A stretch of DNA of 52,352 nucleotides from Deltaproteobacteria bacterium (GTDB lineage: Bacteria > Desulfobacterota > SM23-61). The stretch spans positions 1 to 52,352 of the forward strand of contig VGSF01000025.1 in assembly GCA_016875165.1 (NCBI GenBank), written 5' to 3'. Shown one piece after another: positions 25,320 to 32,914 of the stretch; position 1 is the first letter of the stretch; each line of letters begins with the position of its first letter. The translations under genes and the position numbers were made by a program. The notes under the pieces are model-generated. The model saw nothing but the letters and a program-made list of their open reading frames with translations, ran no database searches and had not been told where the DNA came from.

Positions 25320-26927
25320 TTATACCAAACTCACCCCTAAAGTCTTGAGATACGCTTCCGCGGCTTTCATTCCGTCGAGCGCGGAGCTGATGATTCCTCC
25401 GGCATAGCCCGATCCTTCGCCGATGGGATAAAGACCCCGAACGCTTAGCGATTGAAAATCCTCCCCGCGAAGGATGCGCAAAGGCGCCGAGGTGCGCGTC
25501 TCAACGCCGATCAACATGGCCTCCGCGGAAGAAAAGCCGGGCATCTTACGGTTGAAATGGGGGAGCGCTTCCCGCAGACTTTCCACCACAAAAGCCGGGA
25601 GGCATTCCTCCAGGCGGGCTGGAGTAAGGCCCGGTTTAAAGCTCGTCTTTCTCAATGGAGAAGGATCCCGCCCCTCTAAAAAATCAAGAAGCCCCTGAGC
25701 CGGAGCCCAAAAGGTTCCTCCGCCGGCAAGAAAGGCTTTTCTTTCCCATCGGCGCTGGAATTCCAGGCCGGCCAACGGCTCCTTACCTCCAAAGTCATCT
25801 AACCCCACGCTGACCACCAGCGCGCTATTGGCCAGGGGAGAATTCCTTTGAAACAGGCTCATTCCGTTGGTAACCAGCCCCTGATTTTCAGAGCTGGCGG
25901 CGATTACCGCTCCCCCCGGGCACATGCAAAAAGAATATACCGCGCGCCCCCTGGAGCTGCGGAAGGTAAGCTGGTATTCTGCCGGCGGCAACCGGTGATC
26001 TCCGGCTGAAGGGCCATACTGGATACGATCGATAAGCCTCTGGGGGTGTTCCACGCGCAGTCCGATGGCCAAAGGTTTGCCCTCCATAGCCACCCCCGCC
26101 TGGAAGAGCATTTGGAAAGTGTCCCTGGCGCTGTTCCCCGGGGCCAGGAAGAGTATAGAGGCTGGGATTTCTTTTTGGTCGTTCACTACGATCCCTTGAA
26201 GATGGTCCCGGAAGATTTTAAGTCCGGTCATTTTGGCCTGGAAATTGAACTCTGCTCCCTGCTCTTTAAGGTAATGGCGCATGGCCATTATTACCCGGCG
26301 CAACCGGTCAGTGCCAATGTGCGGCTTCTGCAGATAAAGGATCTCCGCAGGTCCTCCAAAACGGGAAAAAATGTTTAGGATGTTGGAAACTCGCGGATCG
26401 TGTAGGCGCGTGAAAAGCTTTCCGTCTGAAAATGTCCCGGCCCCACCTTCTCCAAACTGCACATTGCTTTCGGGGTCAAGCGTTCCATCGCCCCAGAATC
26501 TTTCCACGTCCTTGACTCGTTCGGGCACCTCTTTCCCGCGTTCTAAAATTAATGGAGGAAGGCCGCTTTGGCAAAGTTTCAAGGCCGCAAAGAGGCCGGC
26601 AGGTCCAGTTCCCAAAATTACCGGGCGGCAGGCCGGTTTCCTTTTTATGATGACTGGGGCCGGAATGGGCTGCCCAAGCACTTCTTCGATCTGAAGACCG
26701 GCAGGGGCCTCCTGGATTACTTTTTTCTCTTCCTCAGGCGGTAAGGAGAGCTCGATGGCGTAAACAAAATGAATCCGGTTCTTCCTGCGGGCGTCGAGCG
26801 ATTTTTTAACGATTTTGCATCCCTGAATATGTTCGGGTAAAACCTTAAGAACCCGGGCCGCTTTTTCTGGAAGGGTCGCTTCTTTCTCAGCCAAAGATAG
26901 ATGAATATTGGAAAGGCGGATGGTCAT
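25320..26927 (-). CDS. FAD-dependent dehydrogenase of the COG2509 family
   Basis: About 535 residues. The N-terminal 90 residues form a small basic alpha/beta domain (VLPEHIQGCKIVKKSLDARR). Then comes the FAD Rossmann motif VILGTGPAGLFAALKL with the ERG acid end (LILERGKEV), NVQFGEGGAGTFSDGKLFTR, and the family marker CMCPGGAVIAASSE. The C-terminus has LYPIGEGSGYAGGIISSALD, the FAD-contacting 'GEG.GYaGGI..aa.DG' signature. Members are widespread but have no settled substrate. Starts at 26930 and 26951 (GTG) are possible; 26927 gives the best spacing from GGAAGAG. Confidence 0.8.
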   Translation of the reverse strand: MTIRLSNIHLSLAEKEATLPEKAARVLKVLPEHIQGCKIVKKSLDARRKNRIHFVYAIELSLPPEEEKKVIQEAPAGLQIEEVLGQPIPAPVIIKRKPACRPVILGTGPAGLFAALKLCQSGLPPLILERGKEVPERVKDVERFWGDGTLDPESNVQFGEGGAGTFSDGKLFTRLHDPRVSNILNIFSRFGGPAEILYLQKPHIGTDRLRRVIMAMRHYLKEQGAEFNFQAKMTGLKIFRDHLQGIVVNDQKEIPASILFLAPGNSARDTFQMLFQAGVAMEGKPLAIGLRVEHPQRLIDRIQYGPSAGDHRLPPAEYQLTFRSSRGRAVYSFCMCPGGAVIAASSENQGLVTNGMSLFQRNSPLANSALVVSVGLDDFGGKEPLAGLEFQRRWERKAFLAGGGTFWAPAQGLLDFLEGRDPSPLRKTSFKPGLTPARLEECLPAFVVESLREALPHFNRKMPGFSSAEAMLIGVETRTSAPLRILRGEDFQSLSVRGLYPIGEGSGYAGGIISSALDGMKAAEAYLKTLGVSLV

Positions 26928-27103
26928 CATCTCTTCCAGTTCGACCTGCACCCTAAGATTAATTGGTAAGTAAACCGCATAGATATTTTGAAGTTAAGCG
27001 CTTCTTCAAAAGACCAGCAGAAGAAAGAGCGGCCCGCTCAGAGCATATCTATTTCAATCTACCATATCCTTCTTAGTGGTTCAACGACAGGCAATGGATT
27101 TGA

Positions 27104-27419
27104 CTTTTAATGGGTGCCCCCTTTCACTTTTCATTTTCTTTCATGATTTCAGAATAATGATCATAACCCGGCCCGGACGGCAGGGGGAATCTCTCGGGAG
27201 CACAAGGCAGTATTGCTTTCATGGATAAGGGCGGGACTTCCGCCCATGATACCCTGCCTTTCTTCGATCCCGCCTTTTCTTTGTGGAAGAAAAACTCGGG
27301 CTATGTTAAATCTTTTTCCCGCCGGCGCTCCCTCTTTCATCCCCTTCCCGTCCGGGCTTCGCCTATCAGTTTGGATTATTGAATTTATTCAAAAGTGAAG
27401 GTGGGCACCCATTAAAAGA
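27104..27419. repeat. Long fold-back element (316 bp), family G
   Basis: CTTTTAATGGGTGCCC at 27104 is the inverted partner of GGGCACCCATTAAAAG ending at 27419, and the pairing continues inward (CTTTCACTTTT with AAAAGTGAAGG). Inside is a second hairpin (CATGGATAAGGGCGG / CCGCCCATG, near 27219). No ORF is convincing inside. It ends 43 bp upstream of the chosen start of the lipoprotein gene and separates it from the minus-strand genes on the left. Confidence 0.7.
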
Positions 27420-27462
27420 AATTAGCCTTTGGTTAAATTTAATTTTGCGGTATGATAAAACC

Positions 27463-27912
27463 ATGAAGCGCTTCGTCCTTTTCTTTTTCATCGGGTGTTC
27501 TTTCTTCCTTCCTTCTTGCCTGAACTGGTTTCTGGAAAAGCCCACCTTCACTTTAAAGGAAATCGAGGTCAGGAACATCTCCCTCAAGGAGATTAATTTC
27601 CTCTTCGGCATCGAGGTGCAAAACCCCAATAATTTTGATTTGAAGCTAAGAGCCCTGGAATACACGGTCTATTTCTATGACCAGGAGGTGGGTAAAGGCC
27701 GTCTGCAAAAAGAAATAAAGATCGCCAATTCGTCTTCTGTTTTGGTTCAGATTCCGCTGCAAACTGATCTAAAAAGCCTGGGAAACCCTTTGGGGTTCCT
27801 TCTGGCCGGCAAGGATTTACGGTATAAAATTGAGGGGGCGGCCATCATCAAGACCAGCCTGGGCAGCGCCACTATCCCTTTTTCCAAAAGCGGCGAAATT
27901 AAATTAAAATAA
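27463..27912 (+). CDS. LEA type-2 (WHy-domain) lipoprotein
   Basis: A 149-residue protein. ATG 27463 gives a lipoprotein signal: basic MKR, hydrophobic FVLFFFIGCSFF, then lipobox LPSC (Cys18). An ATG at 27379 would place 28 residues before the signal and lies inside a repeat, so it is rejected. The mature part matches the LEA-2/WHy domain: KEIEVRNISLKEINFLFGIE followed by VQNPNNFDLKLRALEYTVYF, then strand pairs with alternating hydrophobics up to the end. LEA-2 proteins are linked to desiccation or stress protection, with no known enzyme activity. Two residues after the lipid Cys is Trp, giving no Asp+2 retention signal, so outer-membrane sorting is likely. Confidence 0.75.
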   Translation: MKRFVLFFFIGCSFFLPSCLNWFLEKPTFTLKEIEVRNISLKEINFLFGIEVQNPNNFDLKLRALEYTVYFYDQEVGKGRLQKEIKIANSSSVLVQIPLQTDLKSLGNPLGFLLAGKDLRYKIEGAAIIKTSLGSATIPFSKSGEIKLK

Positions 27913-27917
27913 TTTAC

Positions 27918-27958
27918 TTGACACCCCTTTTCCCTGTCGATATTATTTTGTATACAAA
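27918..27958 (+). promoter_or_regulatory. marR promoter with MarR-type operator
   Basis: TTGACA (27918-27923), a 17-bp spacer and TATTAT (27941-27946) give a near-consensus sigma70-type promoter. The 12-bp perfect palindrome TTTGTATACAAA (27947-27958) overlaps the start-site region, as expected for autorepression by the MarR protein encoded 20 bp downstream. Confidence 0.8.
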
Positions 27959-27977
27959 CTAATTTGGGAGTTGCCTA

Positions 27978-28391
27978 ATGGCCGAGCACGAAGAGTGTTT
28001 CGTCTTTCTTCTGGGCAAGGCATACCAGAAAGCCCACGGGTTGCTCAAGAAAAAACTTCTACCTTTTGGATTAACTCCTGTGCAACACCTTATCCTGGCT
28101 GTCCTCAGAGACGAAGAAGCCCTCTCCTCCGCAGAAATTTCCGAAAGAACGATCATGGACAGCGCAACCCTTTCCGGCGTGCTGGACAGAATGGCCGAGG
28201 CCGGCCTGGTAAAAAAGGAAGAAAATCCCGAAGACCGCCGGTCCCTTCGCGTATCCATCACGGCCAGAGCCAGAAAAATGATGGATGACCTGGCTGAACA
28301 GAGAAAGGCGGTCAACGAAGAGTTGACCAGCGTCCTATCTTTAGAAGAGAAGCTTTTGTTCAAAAGAATGCTCAAGGAAATTAAGGGATAA
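27978..28391 (+). CDS. MarR-family transcriptional regulator
   Basis: A 137-residue winged-helix protein. N-terminal dimer helix (CFVFLLGKAYQKAHGLLKKK), then the MarR core: LTPVQHLILAVLRDEEALSS, recognition helix region SATLSGVLDRMAEAGLVKKE, wing NPEDRRSLRVSITARARKM with the conserved D-R-R, and a C-terminal dimer helix. MarR proteins usually bind a palindrome and release it on binding a small aromatic or phenolic ligand. Operator-like palindromes lie on both sides of the gene, so it probably controls itself and the redox genes downstream. Confidence 0.9.
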   Translation: MAEHEECFVFLLGKAYQKAHGLLKKKLLPFGLTPVQHLILAVLRDEEALSSAEISERTIMDSATLSGVLDRMAEAGLVKKEENPEDRRSLRVSITARARKMMDDLAEQRKAVNEELTSVLSLEEKLLFKRMLKEIKG

Positions 28392-28394
28392 TTA

Positions 28395-28406
28395 TTTGTA
28401 TGCAAA
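28395..28406. promoter_or_regulatory. Second MarR-type operator-like site
   Basis: TTTGTATGCAAA differs from the palindrome before marR by one base and lies three bases after the marR stop, upstream of the QueG-like gene. It suggests MarR also controls the downstream redox genes. A hairpin follows, so this could be an operator of an internal promoter. Confidence 0.6.
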
Positions 28407-28427
28407 TTAAACTCAATGAATTTTTCA

Positions 28428-28492
28428 GGACGCAGATTTACCCTGTTAGATGTTTCCTGTCTAACAGGGTGAATCTGCGAAAATCTGCGTCC
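28428..28492. repeat. Fold-back hairpin between marR and the redox operon
   Basis: GGACGCAGATTT (28428) pairs with AAATCTGCGTCC (28481), and inside ACCCTGTTAGA pairs with TCTAACAGGGT. It is related to the CAGATTxxCGCAGAT-type repeats seen at 31690 and 37320. A terminator-like role for marR is possible but there is no U-run. Confidence 0.55.
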
Positions 28493-28511
28493 TATTCATT
28501 TAGGAGGAAAC

Positions 28512-29546
28512 ATGGGTTCCCTTACCGAACAAGTTAAAAAGATGGTCGGATCTTATGGAACTGTCCGGGTGGGAATTGCAACCCGCCAGACCCTGGAGGG
28601 AGGCCCTCCCTCTACGGATCTCACTTTTATCATGCCCGAAGCACGGTCAGCCATAACCTTTGCCATCCCGCTGAATAAAAAATACATTCGCCCTTTCCTG
28701 GCCAAGGAAGATCGTCTCAGCCACGAAGGGGACAACCTGCGGGCCAACATGCTGGTGACAGGAATTGCCGCTCACTTGGCCAAGCATCTGGAGCAGAAGG
28801 GATTCCCCTCGCAAGGCGTGGTGGCCAACGAGTTTTACCGGGAGGAGCCCGGGATAGGCAGGTTAGGCATGCATCCCGACCTTTCCCACCGCTATCTTGC
28901 TGTCCGTTCAGGGGTTGGCTGGTTTGGTTTTTCGGGAAACGTGATCACCCCTGAGTATGGGGCGGCGGTGATTCTCGGGACCTGCGTAACTTCGGCGGAA
29001 TTGGAGCCGACGGATCCTCTCCCTCCGGAAGAAAACTACTGTAACCGGTGTAAGTTCTGCCTGGCTTCCTGCTGCTCGGGATTGATGGACCCGGTAGAGG
29101 ACGCCCAGGTGAACCTGGGAGGGGAAAAGTTTTCTTACGCCAAGAGAAGAAACTACCTCCGCTGTGAATTTGTCTGCGGGGGCATGACAGGCCTCCACTC
29201 TTCAAAGAAATGGTCAACCTGGTCGCCGGGGAGATTCTTCATCCCCGATGATGACCATGCTTTTCGCGAGGCTATGATAAAAGGGATCAAAGCTTATGAT
29301 CGCCGTCCTCCCCTGGAAGGGGGCTTCCCCCATATTCTCATGCGCTCTAAACTTTATCTGACCTGCGGCAATTGCCAGCTTATCTGCTGGCCCGATCTGG
29401 AGGATCGAAAGGAGAATTTCAGGATTCTTACTTCCTCGGGCGTTGTAATCCAACGGCCGGACGGTTCGCTGGAACGGGTTTCTCCTGAGAAAGCCGAGGC
29501 CTACGTGATGAGTCTGGATGAAGAAAAGAGGGCCCTTTATACCTGA
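28512..29546 (+). CDS. Epoxyqueuosine-reductase-like 4Fe-4S protein
   Basis: A 344-residue soluble protein related to the QueG/reductive-dehalogenase-like 4Fe-4S family. Central part: GFSGNVITPEYGAAVILGTC, close to QueG's 'GKNtmLi.p..Gsw..lg...'. Then a first Cys set YCNRCKFCLASCC (about residues 177-189) and a second CGNCQLICWPD (about 286). The QueG arrangement of two clusters is therefore kept, but spacing and length differ, so it is probably not the tRNA enzyme. A B12 cofactor would be expected from the family; binding residues are not obvious. SD AGGAGG precedes the ATG. It begins the redox gene set downstream of marR and has a distant relative at 31809. Confidence 0.6.
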   Translation: MGSLTEQVKKMVGSYGTVRVGIATRQTLEGGPPSTDLTFIMPEARSAITFAIPLNKKYIRPFLAKEDRLSHEGDNLRANMLVTGIAAHLAKHLEQKGFPSQGVVANEFYREEPGIGRLGMHPDLSHRYLAVRSGVGWFGFSGNVITPEYGAAVILGTCVTSAELEPTDPLPPEENYCNRCKFCLASCCSGLMDPVEDAQVNLGGEKFSYAKRRNYLRCEFVCGGMTGLHSSKKWSTWSPGRFFIPDDDHAFREAMIKGIKAYDRRPPLEGGFPHILMRSKLYLTCGNCQLICWPDLEDRKENFRILTSSGVVIQRPDGSLERVSPEKAEAYVMSLDEEKRALYT

Positions 29547-29690
29547 GGAGGGGATTAGGTTATTGAACCCACTCGATGGGCGGGAATACGGGCACCGATT
29601 TCTGGCCGAGAGGCAGGCAGCCCGATCATCCTCCCGAAAGAAGATATGAGAAAATCCCCCATTGGAACCTTACAGAGGAAAGGAGAAAAG

Positions 29691-30572
29691 TTGATAACCA
29701 TCGATGAGAAAAGATGCACGCAATGCGGCCTCTGCATCCCCATCTGCGTCCGGAAAATTCTTCAAGAAGGGGATAGCTCGATCCAGATCATTGATCCCGC
29801 CCTGTGCCTTTACTGCGGCCACTGCAAGGCGGTTTGCCCGACGGATGCCCCCCAGTTCTCTGAGGGGAATGAGGAGTTTACAACCGTACCGAGCAAGGAG
29901 GAGATTCCCAGTGCCGCTCCTTTCTTGCGCTTCCTGCGCAACCGGCGCAGCCTGAGGCTATACCAGGATAAGTCCGTGGAAAAAGAAAAATTGCAAATGC
30001 TGGTGGAAGCGGGTCGGTTTGCGCCCACCGGCTCCAATCGGCAGGCCTGCGAGTACGTGGTGGTCAGCGGGAGAAAAAAACTGGATAAGGTATGTAAGAT
30101 CGCCATTGGGAATTTGCAGGCGCAGGGAGAAGGGATTCGAAAAGTGATCGACAAGCTCAACCGGGAGAAAAAGCCCTTGCCTGAAGAGCTGGTTGCCAGG
30201 CAGACTCTCCCCCCGGTCTGGGAACGGATCGCCAAGAAGTGGGGGGAAGGGGTGGATCAGCTTCTCCACCACGCTCCGGCCTTGATCATCGTCCACATGA
30301 AAAAGGGCCTGGCCACGACTCCGGAGATCGATGCGGCCATTGCCTCCACCCAAATGGTCCTTTTGGCCGAGACCTCGGGCCTGGGGACTTGCTATATCGG
30401 TTTCCTTATCTGGGCGATCGAGAACTCCAAGGAGCTAAAAGATTTTCTGAAGATCCCAACGGATCATCGGTCCCTGGTAGCCTTCACGGTTGGATATCCG
30501 GATGTCCAATTCTTGCGCATGGTCTACCGGAATCCGGCTAAAGTCAACTGGATCGGCGATTTTTTGGAGTAA
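29691..30572 (+). CDS. Nitroreductase with N-terminal 2x[4Fe-4S] ferredoxin domain
   Basis: A 293-residue fusion. TTG 29691 is chosen because AAGGAG lies five bases upstream and the protein then begins with ITIDEKRCTQCGLC, the typical start of such ferredoxins; ATG 29646 is an alternative. Cys sets are CTQCGLCIPIC and CLYCGHCKAVCP. From about residue 75 a nitroreductase (FMN) domain follows: FLRNRRSLRLYQDKSVEKEK (the 'RRSvR' phosphate-binding Arg pair), GRFAPTGSNRQACEYVVVSG and TSGLGTCYIGFLIWAIENS. It would move electrons from ferredoxin to FMN and reduce a small organic acceptor. It starts 144 bp after the QueG-like gene and ends 24 bp before the next 4Fe-4S gene. Confidence 0.85.
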   Translation: MITIDEKRCTQCGLCIPICVRKILQEGDSSIQIIDPALCLYCGHCKAVCPTDAPQFSEGNEEFTTVPSKEEIPSAAPFLRFLRNRRSLRLYQDKSVEKEKLQMLVEAGRFAPTGSNRQACEYVVVSGRKKLDKVCKIAIGNLQAQGEGIRKVIDKLNREKKPLPEELVARQTLPPVWERIAKKWGEGVDQLLHHAPALIIVHMKKGLATTPEIDAAIASTQMVLLAETSGLGTCYIGFLIWAIENSKELKDFLKIPTDHRSLVAFTVGYPDVQFLRMVYRNPAKVNWIGDFLE

Positions 30573-30596
30573 AATCCAGGAATAAAAGGAGGGAAA

Positions 30597-31670
30597 ATGA
30601 GCGATGAAAGATATCGGCAGTTATGCGCACTGATGGCCCAGCGCGGAGGAAGGTACCCCGGGATGGACATCCCGGAATTTTACGAAATGACCCGGGAACT
30701 ATTCACGCCGGAAGAGGCCGCCTTGGCTGCGGCTTTGCCCCCCAAACCTGCTCCAGCGGGCGTAATTGCCCGGGAAACGGGTAAGAAGGAAGGAGAAGTA
30801 GCTGAACTGCTTGAGGCCATGGCCAGCAAAGGCCTTTGCAGCTCTTTTCAGAAGGATGGAAGCCGCTTGTATATGGGCGTTCCTTTTGTGCCGGGGATTT
30901 TCGAGTTTCAGTTCATGCGCGGCACCCGCACAGACCGGGACAGGGAAATTGCCAGGCTGATTCATTCTTACAAACAAGCAGTTGATGCGGCCCGTGGTCC
31001 TCAAACGATTACCTTCCCAGCCAACAGGGTGATCCCCGTGGGGGAGACGATCCGCCCCGATTCCAAAGTCCATACTTACAACCAGGTTTCCACCTACATT
31101 GATAATTATGCCCCAATTGCTGTCTCCACCTGTTTCTGCCGCCACGAAGGAAAGCTCCTGGATGAAAAGAGCGACTGCGGAAAACCGGATGACGTGTGCA
31201 TGCAGTTTGGTTTGGGAGCGTCGTTCGTGATCGAAAGAGGGATGGGACGTAAGGTCAACAAGGAAGAAGCCAGAGGGGTGCTGAAGAAAGCAGCGGAGGC
31301 CGGCCTGGTCCATGCCAGCATGAACACCCAGGAGATTGACTTCATCTGCAACTGCTGCTCTTGCCATTGTATGATTCTTAAGACTGCCTTAAGCCAGCCA
31401 AAACCAGGCCGGGTTCTCTACTCTGGTTTCCAGCCGCGCATTGATCCCGACCTTTGCACGGGATGCGAGGTGTGTGTGGACCGATGTCCGGCAAAAGCTT
31501 CGGCAATGGAGGGGAATGTTCCGGAGGTTGATGGGGATCGATGCTTTGGTTGCGGAGTTTGCGCCACGGGCTGTCCGGCAGAGGCCATTGTGATGGAAGA
31601 AAAATTAGGAGTTCAAGAGCCGCCCCTGAATCGCAAAGCGCTACGGGCAGCCATGGAGGCTAAAGGATAA
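30597..31670 (+). CDS. Winged-helix-like 4Fe-4S dicluster protein
   Basis: A 357-residue protein. Residues about 35-95 look like a winged helix (LFTPEEAALAAAL, then AGVIARETGKKEGEVAELLE, then AMASKGLCSSF). A middle region carries an unusual Cys run: ISTCFCRHEGKLL, CGKPDDVC, and FICNCCSCHCMILKTA. The C-terminus is a standard 2x[4Fe-4S] ferredoxin: CTGCEVCVDRCP and CFGCGVCATGCP. Proteins of this build occur in sulfate reducers and syntrophs, with unsettled roles; a sensor or electron carrier are both possible. The SD GGAGGG precedes the ATG. Confidence 0.7.
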   Translation: MSDERYRQLCALMAQRGGRYPGMDIPEFYEMTRELFTPEEAALAAALPPKPAPAGVIARETGKKEGEVAELLEAMASKGLCSSFQKDGSRLYMGVPFVPGIFEFQFMRGTRTDRDREIARLIHSYKQAVDAARGPQTITFPANRVIPVGETIRPDSKVHTYNQVSTYIDNYAPIAVSTCFCRHEGKLLDEKSDCGKPDDVCMQFGLGASFVIERGMGRKVNKEEARGVLKKAAEAGLVHASMNTQEIDFICNCCSCHCMILKTALSQPKPGRVLYSGFQPRIDPDLCTGCEVCVDRCPAKASAMEGNVPEVDGDRCFGCGVCATGCPAEAIVMEEKLGVQEPPLNRKALRAAMEAKG

Positions 31671-31808
31671 AGTTTCAAGTTTTAAATTATTTTGGACACA
31701 GATTTTCGCAGATAAACACAGATAAATATTTTATTTTTCGTTTATCCTGACAATTTGTGTACATTTGAACCTGAAACCTGAAACTATTTATTACAACAGG
31801 AGGATAAA
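31671..31808. repeat. Degenerate fold-back in the redox operon
   Basis: GTTTCAAGTTTTAAAT (31671) pairs with AACCTGAAACCTGAAAC (31767), and inside GGACACAGATTTTCGCAGAT is related to the repeats near 37320 and 37660. It separates two redox genes and may reduce, but not clearly stop, transcription between them. Confidence 0.4.
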
Positions 31809-32681
31809 ATGGAAGCGAATCGCCAAATTCAAGATCCGGCCGGCTGGATTGACAACTTAATCAAAGATTTCATCGGCAAATCGCCGGAAAACACCCTGAA
31901 AAATCAGGCCAATGAGAAAGCCTGGTCGGATCCGCTCGTAGGATTCTCCAGGGGGGATGACCCTCTCTACCGGGATTTTAAGGAACATGTCGGAGCTTTT
32001 CACTGGACCCCTCTTGAAATATTCAGTAAGACATTTCCGGAATTGACTGTAACGGCGGATGAACTGTCTGTCATCAGCTGGATTTTGCCCCAGACCGAAA
32101 GGACAAAGGCTGACAATCGGAAAGAGACTGCCTACCCGTCGGAGAGGTGGGCGAGGTCCCGGATATTCGGAGAGGAGACGAATGTAAAACTGCGCAAGCA
32201 GGTGATAGCAGTTTTACAGGAGAAGGGGATCAAGGCCGTGGCGCCCATGATTTCTCCTCTTTGGGAATGGAAAGACTCGGACCGTTATGGTTTCGCCTCC
32301 ACCTGGTCTGAGCGGCATGCCGCTTATGCCTCCGGTTTGGGAACTTTTGGGCTTTGCGATGGCCTGATTACCCCCAAAGGGAAAGCCATGCGCTGCGGTT
32401 CGGTTGTAGCTGGCATTCAAATCTCCCCCACCCCCCGCCCCTACAAGAAACACCAGGCTTATTGCCTGTTTTTTTCCCAGGGGATTTGCGGCAAGTGCAT
32501 CAAACGTTGCCCGGCAGGAGCCCTCAGTGAAAAAGGCCACGACAAAGCCAAATGCCGGGTCTATTTACACCCTACCACCCAGGATTATGTAAAAACTCAT
32601 TTTGGATTTGACGGGTATGGCTGCGGGTTGTGCCAGACAGGGGTTCCCTGCGAATCCAAAATACCCACGGAAGATAGGTAA
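31809..32681 (+). CDS. Second epoxyqueuosine-reductase-like 4Fe-4S protein
   Basis: A 290-residue protein of the same broad family as the gene at 28512 but only distantly similar. It has SERHAAYASGLGTFGLCDGL (the 'aRaGLGwiGkh' equivalent of QueG), then CGKCIKRCPAGALSEKGHDK (about 227) and GYGCGLCQTGVPCESKIP at the C-terminus (about 269-287), the classic two-cluster arrangement. SD AGGAGG precedes the ATG. Having two such proteins with a ferredoxin-nitroreductase suggests an anaerobic reductive pathway, perhaps of an electrophilic or halogenated compound; this is inference. Confidence 0.6.
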   Translation: MEANRQIQDPAGWIDNLIKDFIGKSPENTLKNQANEKAWSDPLVGFSRGDDPLYRDFKEHVGAFHWTPLEIFSKTFPELTVTADELSVISWILPQTERTKADNRKETAYPSERWARSRIFGEETNVKLRKQVIAVLQEKGIKAVAPMISPLWEWKDSDRYGFASTWSERHAAYASGLGTFGLCDGLITPKGKAMRCGSVVAGIQISPTPRPYKKHQAYCLFFSQGICGKCIKRCPAGALSEKGHDKAKCRVYLHPTTQDYVKTHFGFDGYGCGLCQTGVPCESKIPTEDR

Positions 32682-32686
32682 TAGGT

Positions 32687-32841
32687 GAGCTTCTTGCAAA
32701 AGTTACTTCCTCCGTCATTCCGGCGAAAGCCGGAATCCAGAATTGCTTGAATCCCGCTCCGAGCGGGACTGGATTCCGGGTCGCGCTTCGCTTGCCCGGA
32801 ATGACGATTTCCTCTTGTTTTTAGATTTTTGCAAGAGCCTC
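32687..32841. repeat. Fold-back element family C, copy 1, with 4-bp target duplication
   Basis: Ends GAGCTTCTTGCAAAAGT and ATTTTTGCAAGAGCCTC are inverted repeats. AGGT stands directly before (32683-32686) and after (32842-32845), a 4-bp target-site duplication. The core begins CGTCATTCCGGCGAAAGCC, the same as in family D copy 1, and is a second palindrome. Confidence 0.85.
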
Positions 32842-32914
32842 AGGTAATAGGCCATAGGCTAAAGGTTGCATTCAAAATCGGCATCCAAAAGATAAAAAAT
32901 TGAGGGAGGATGAA

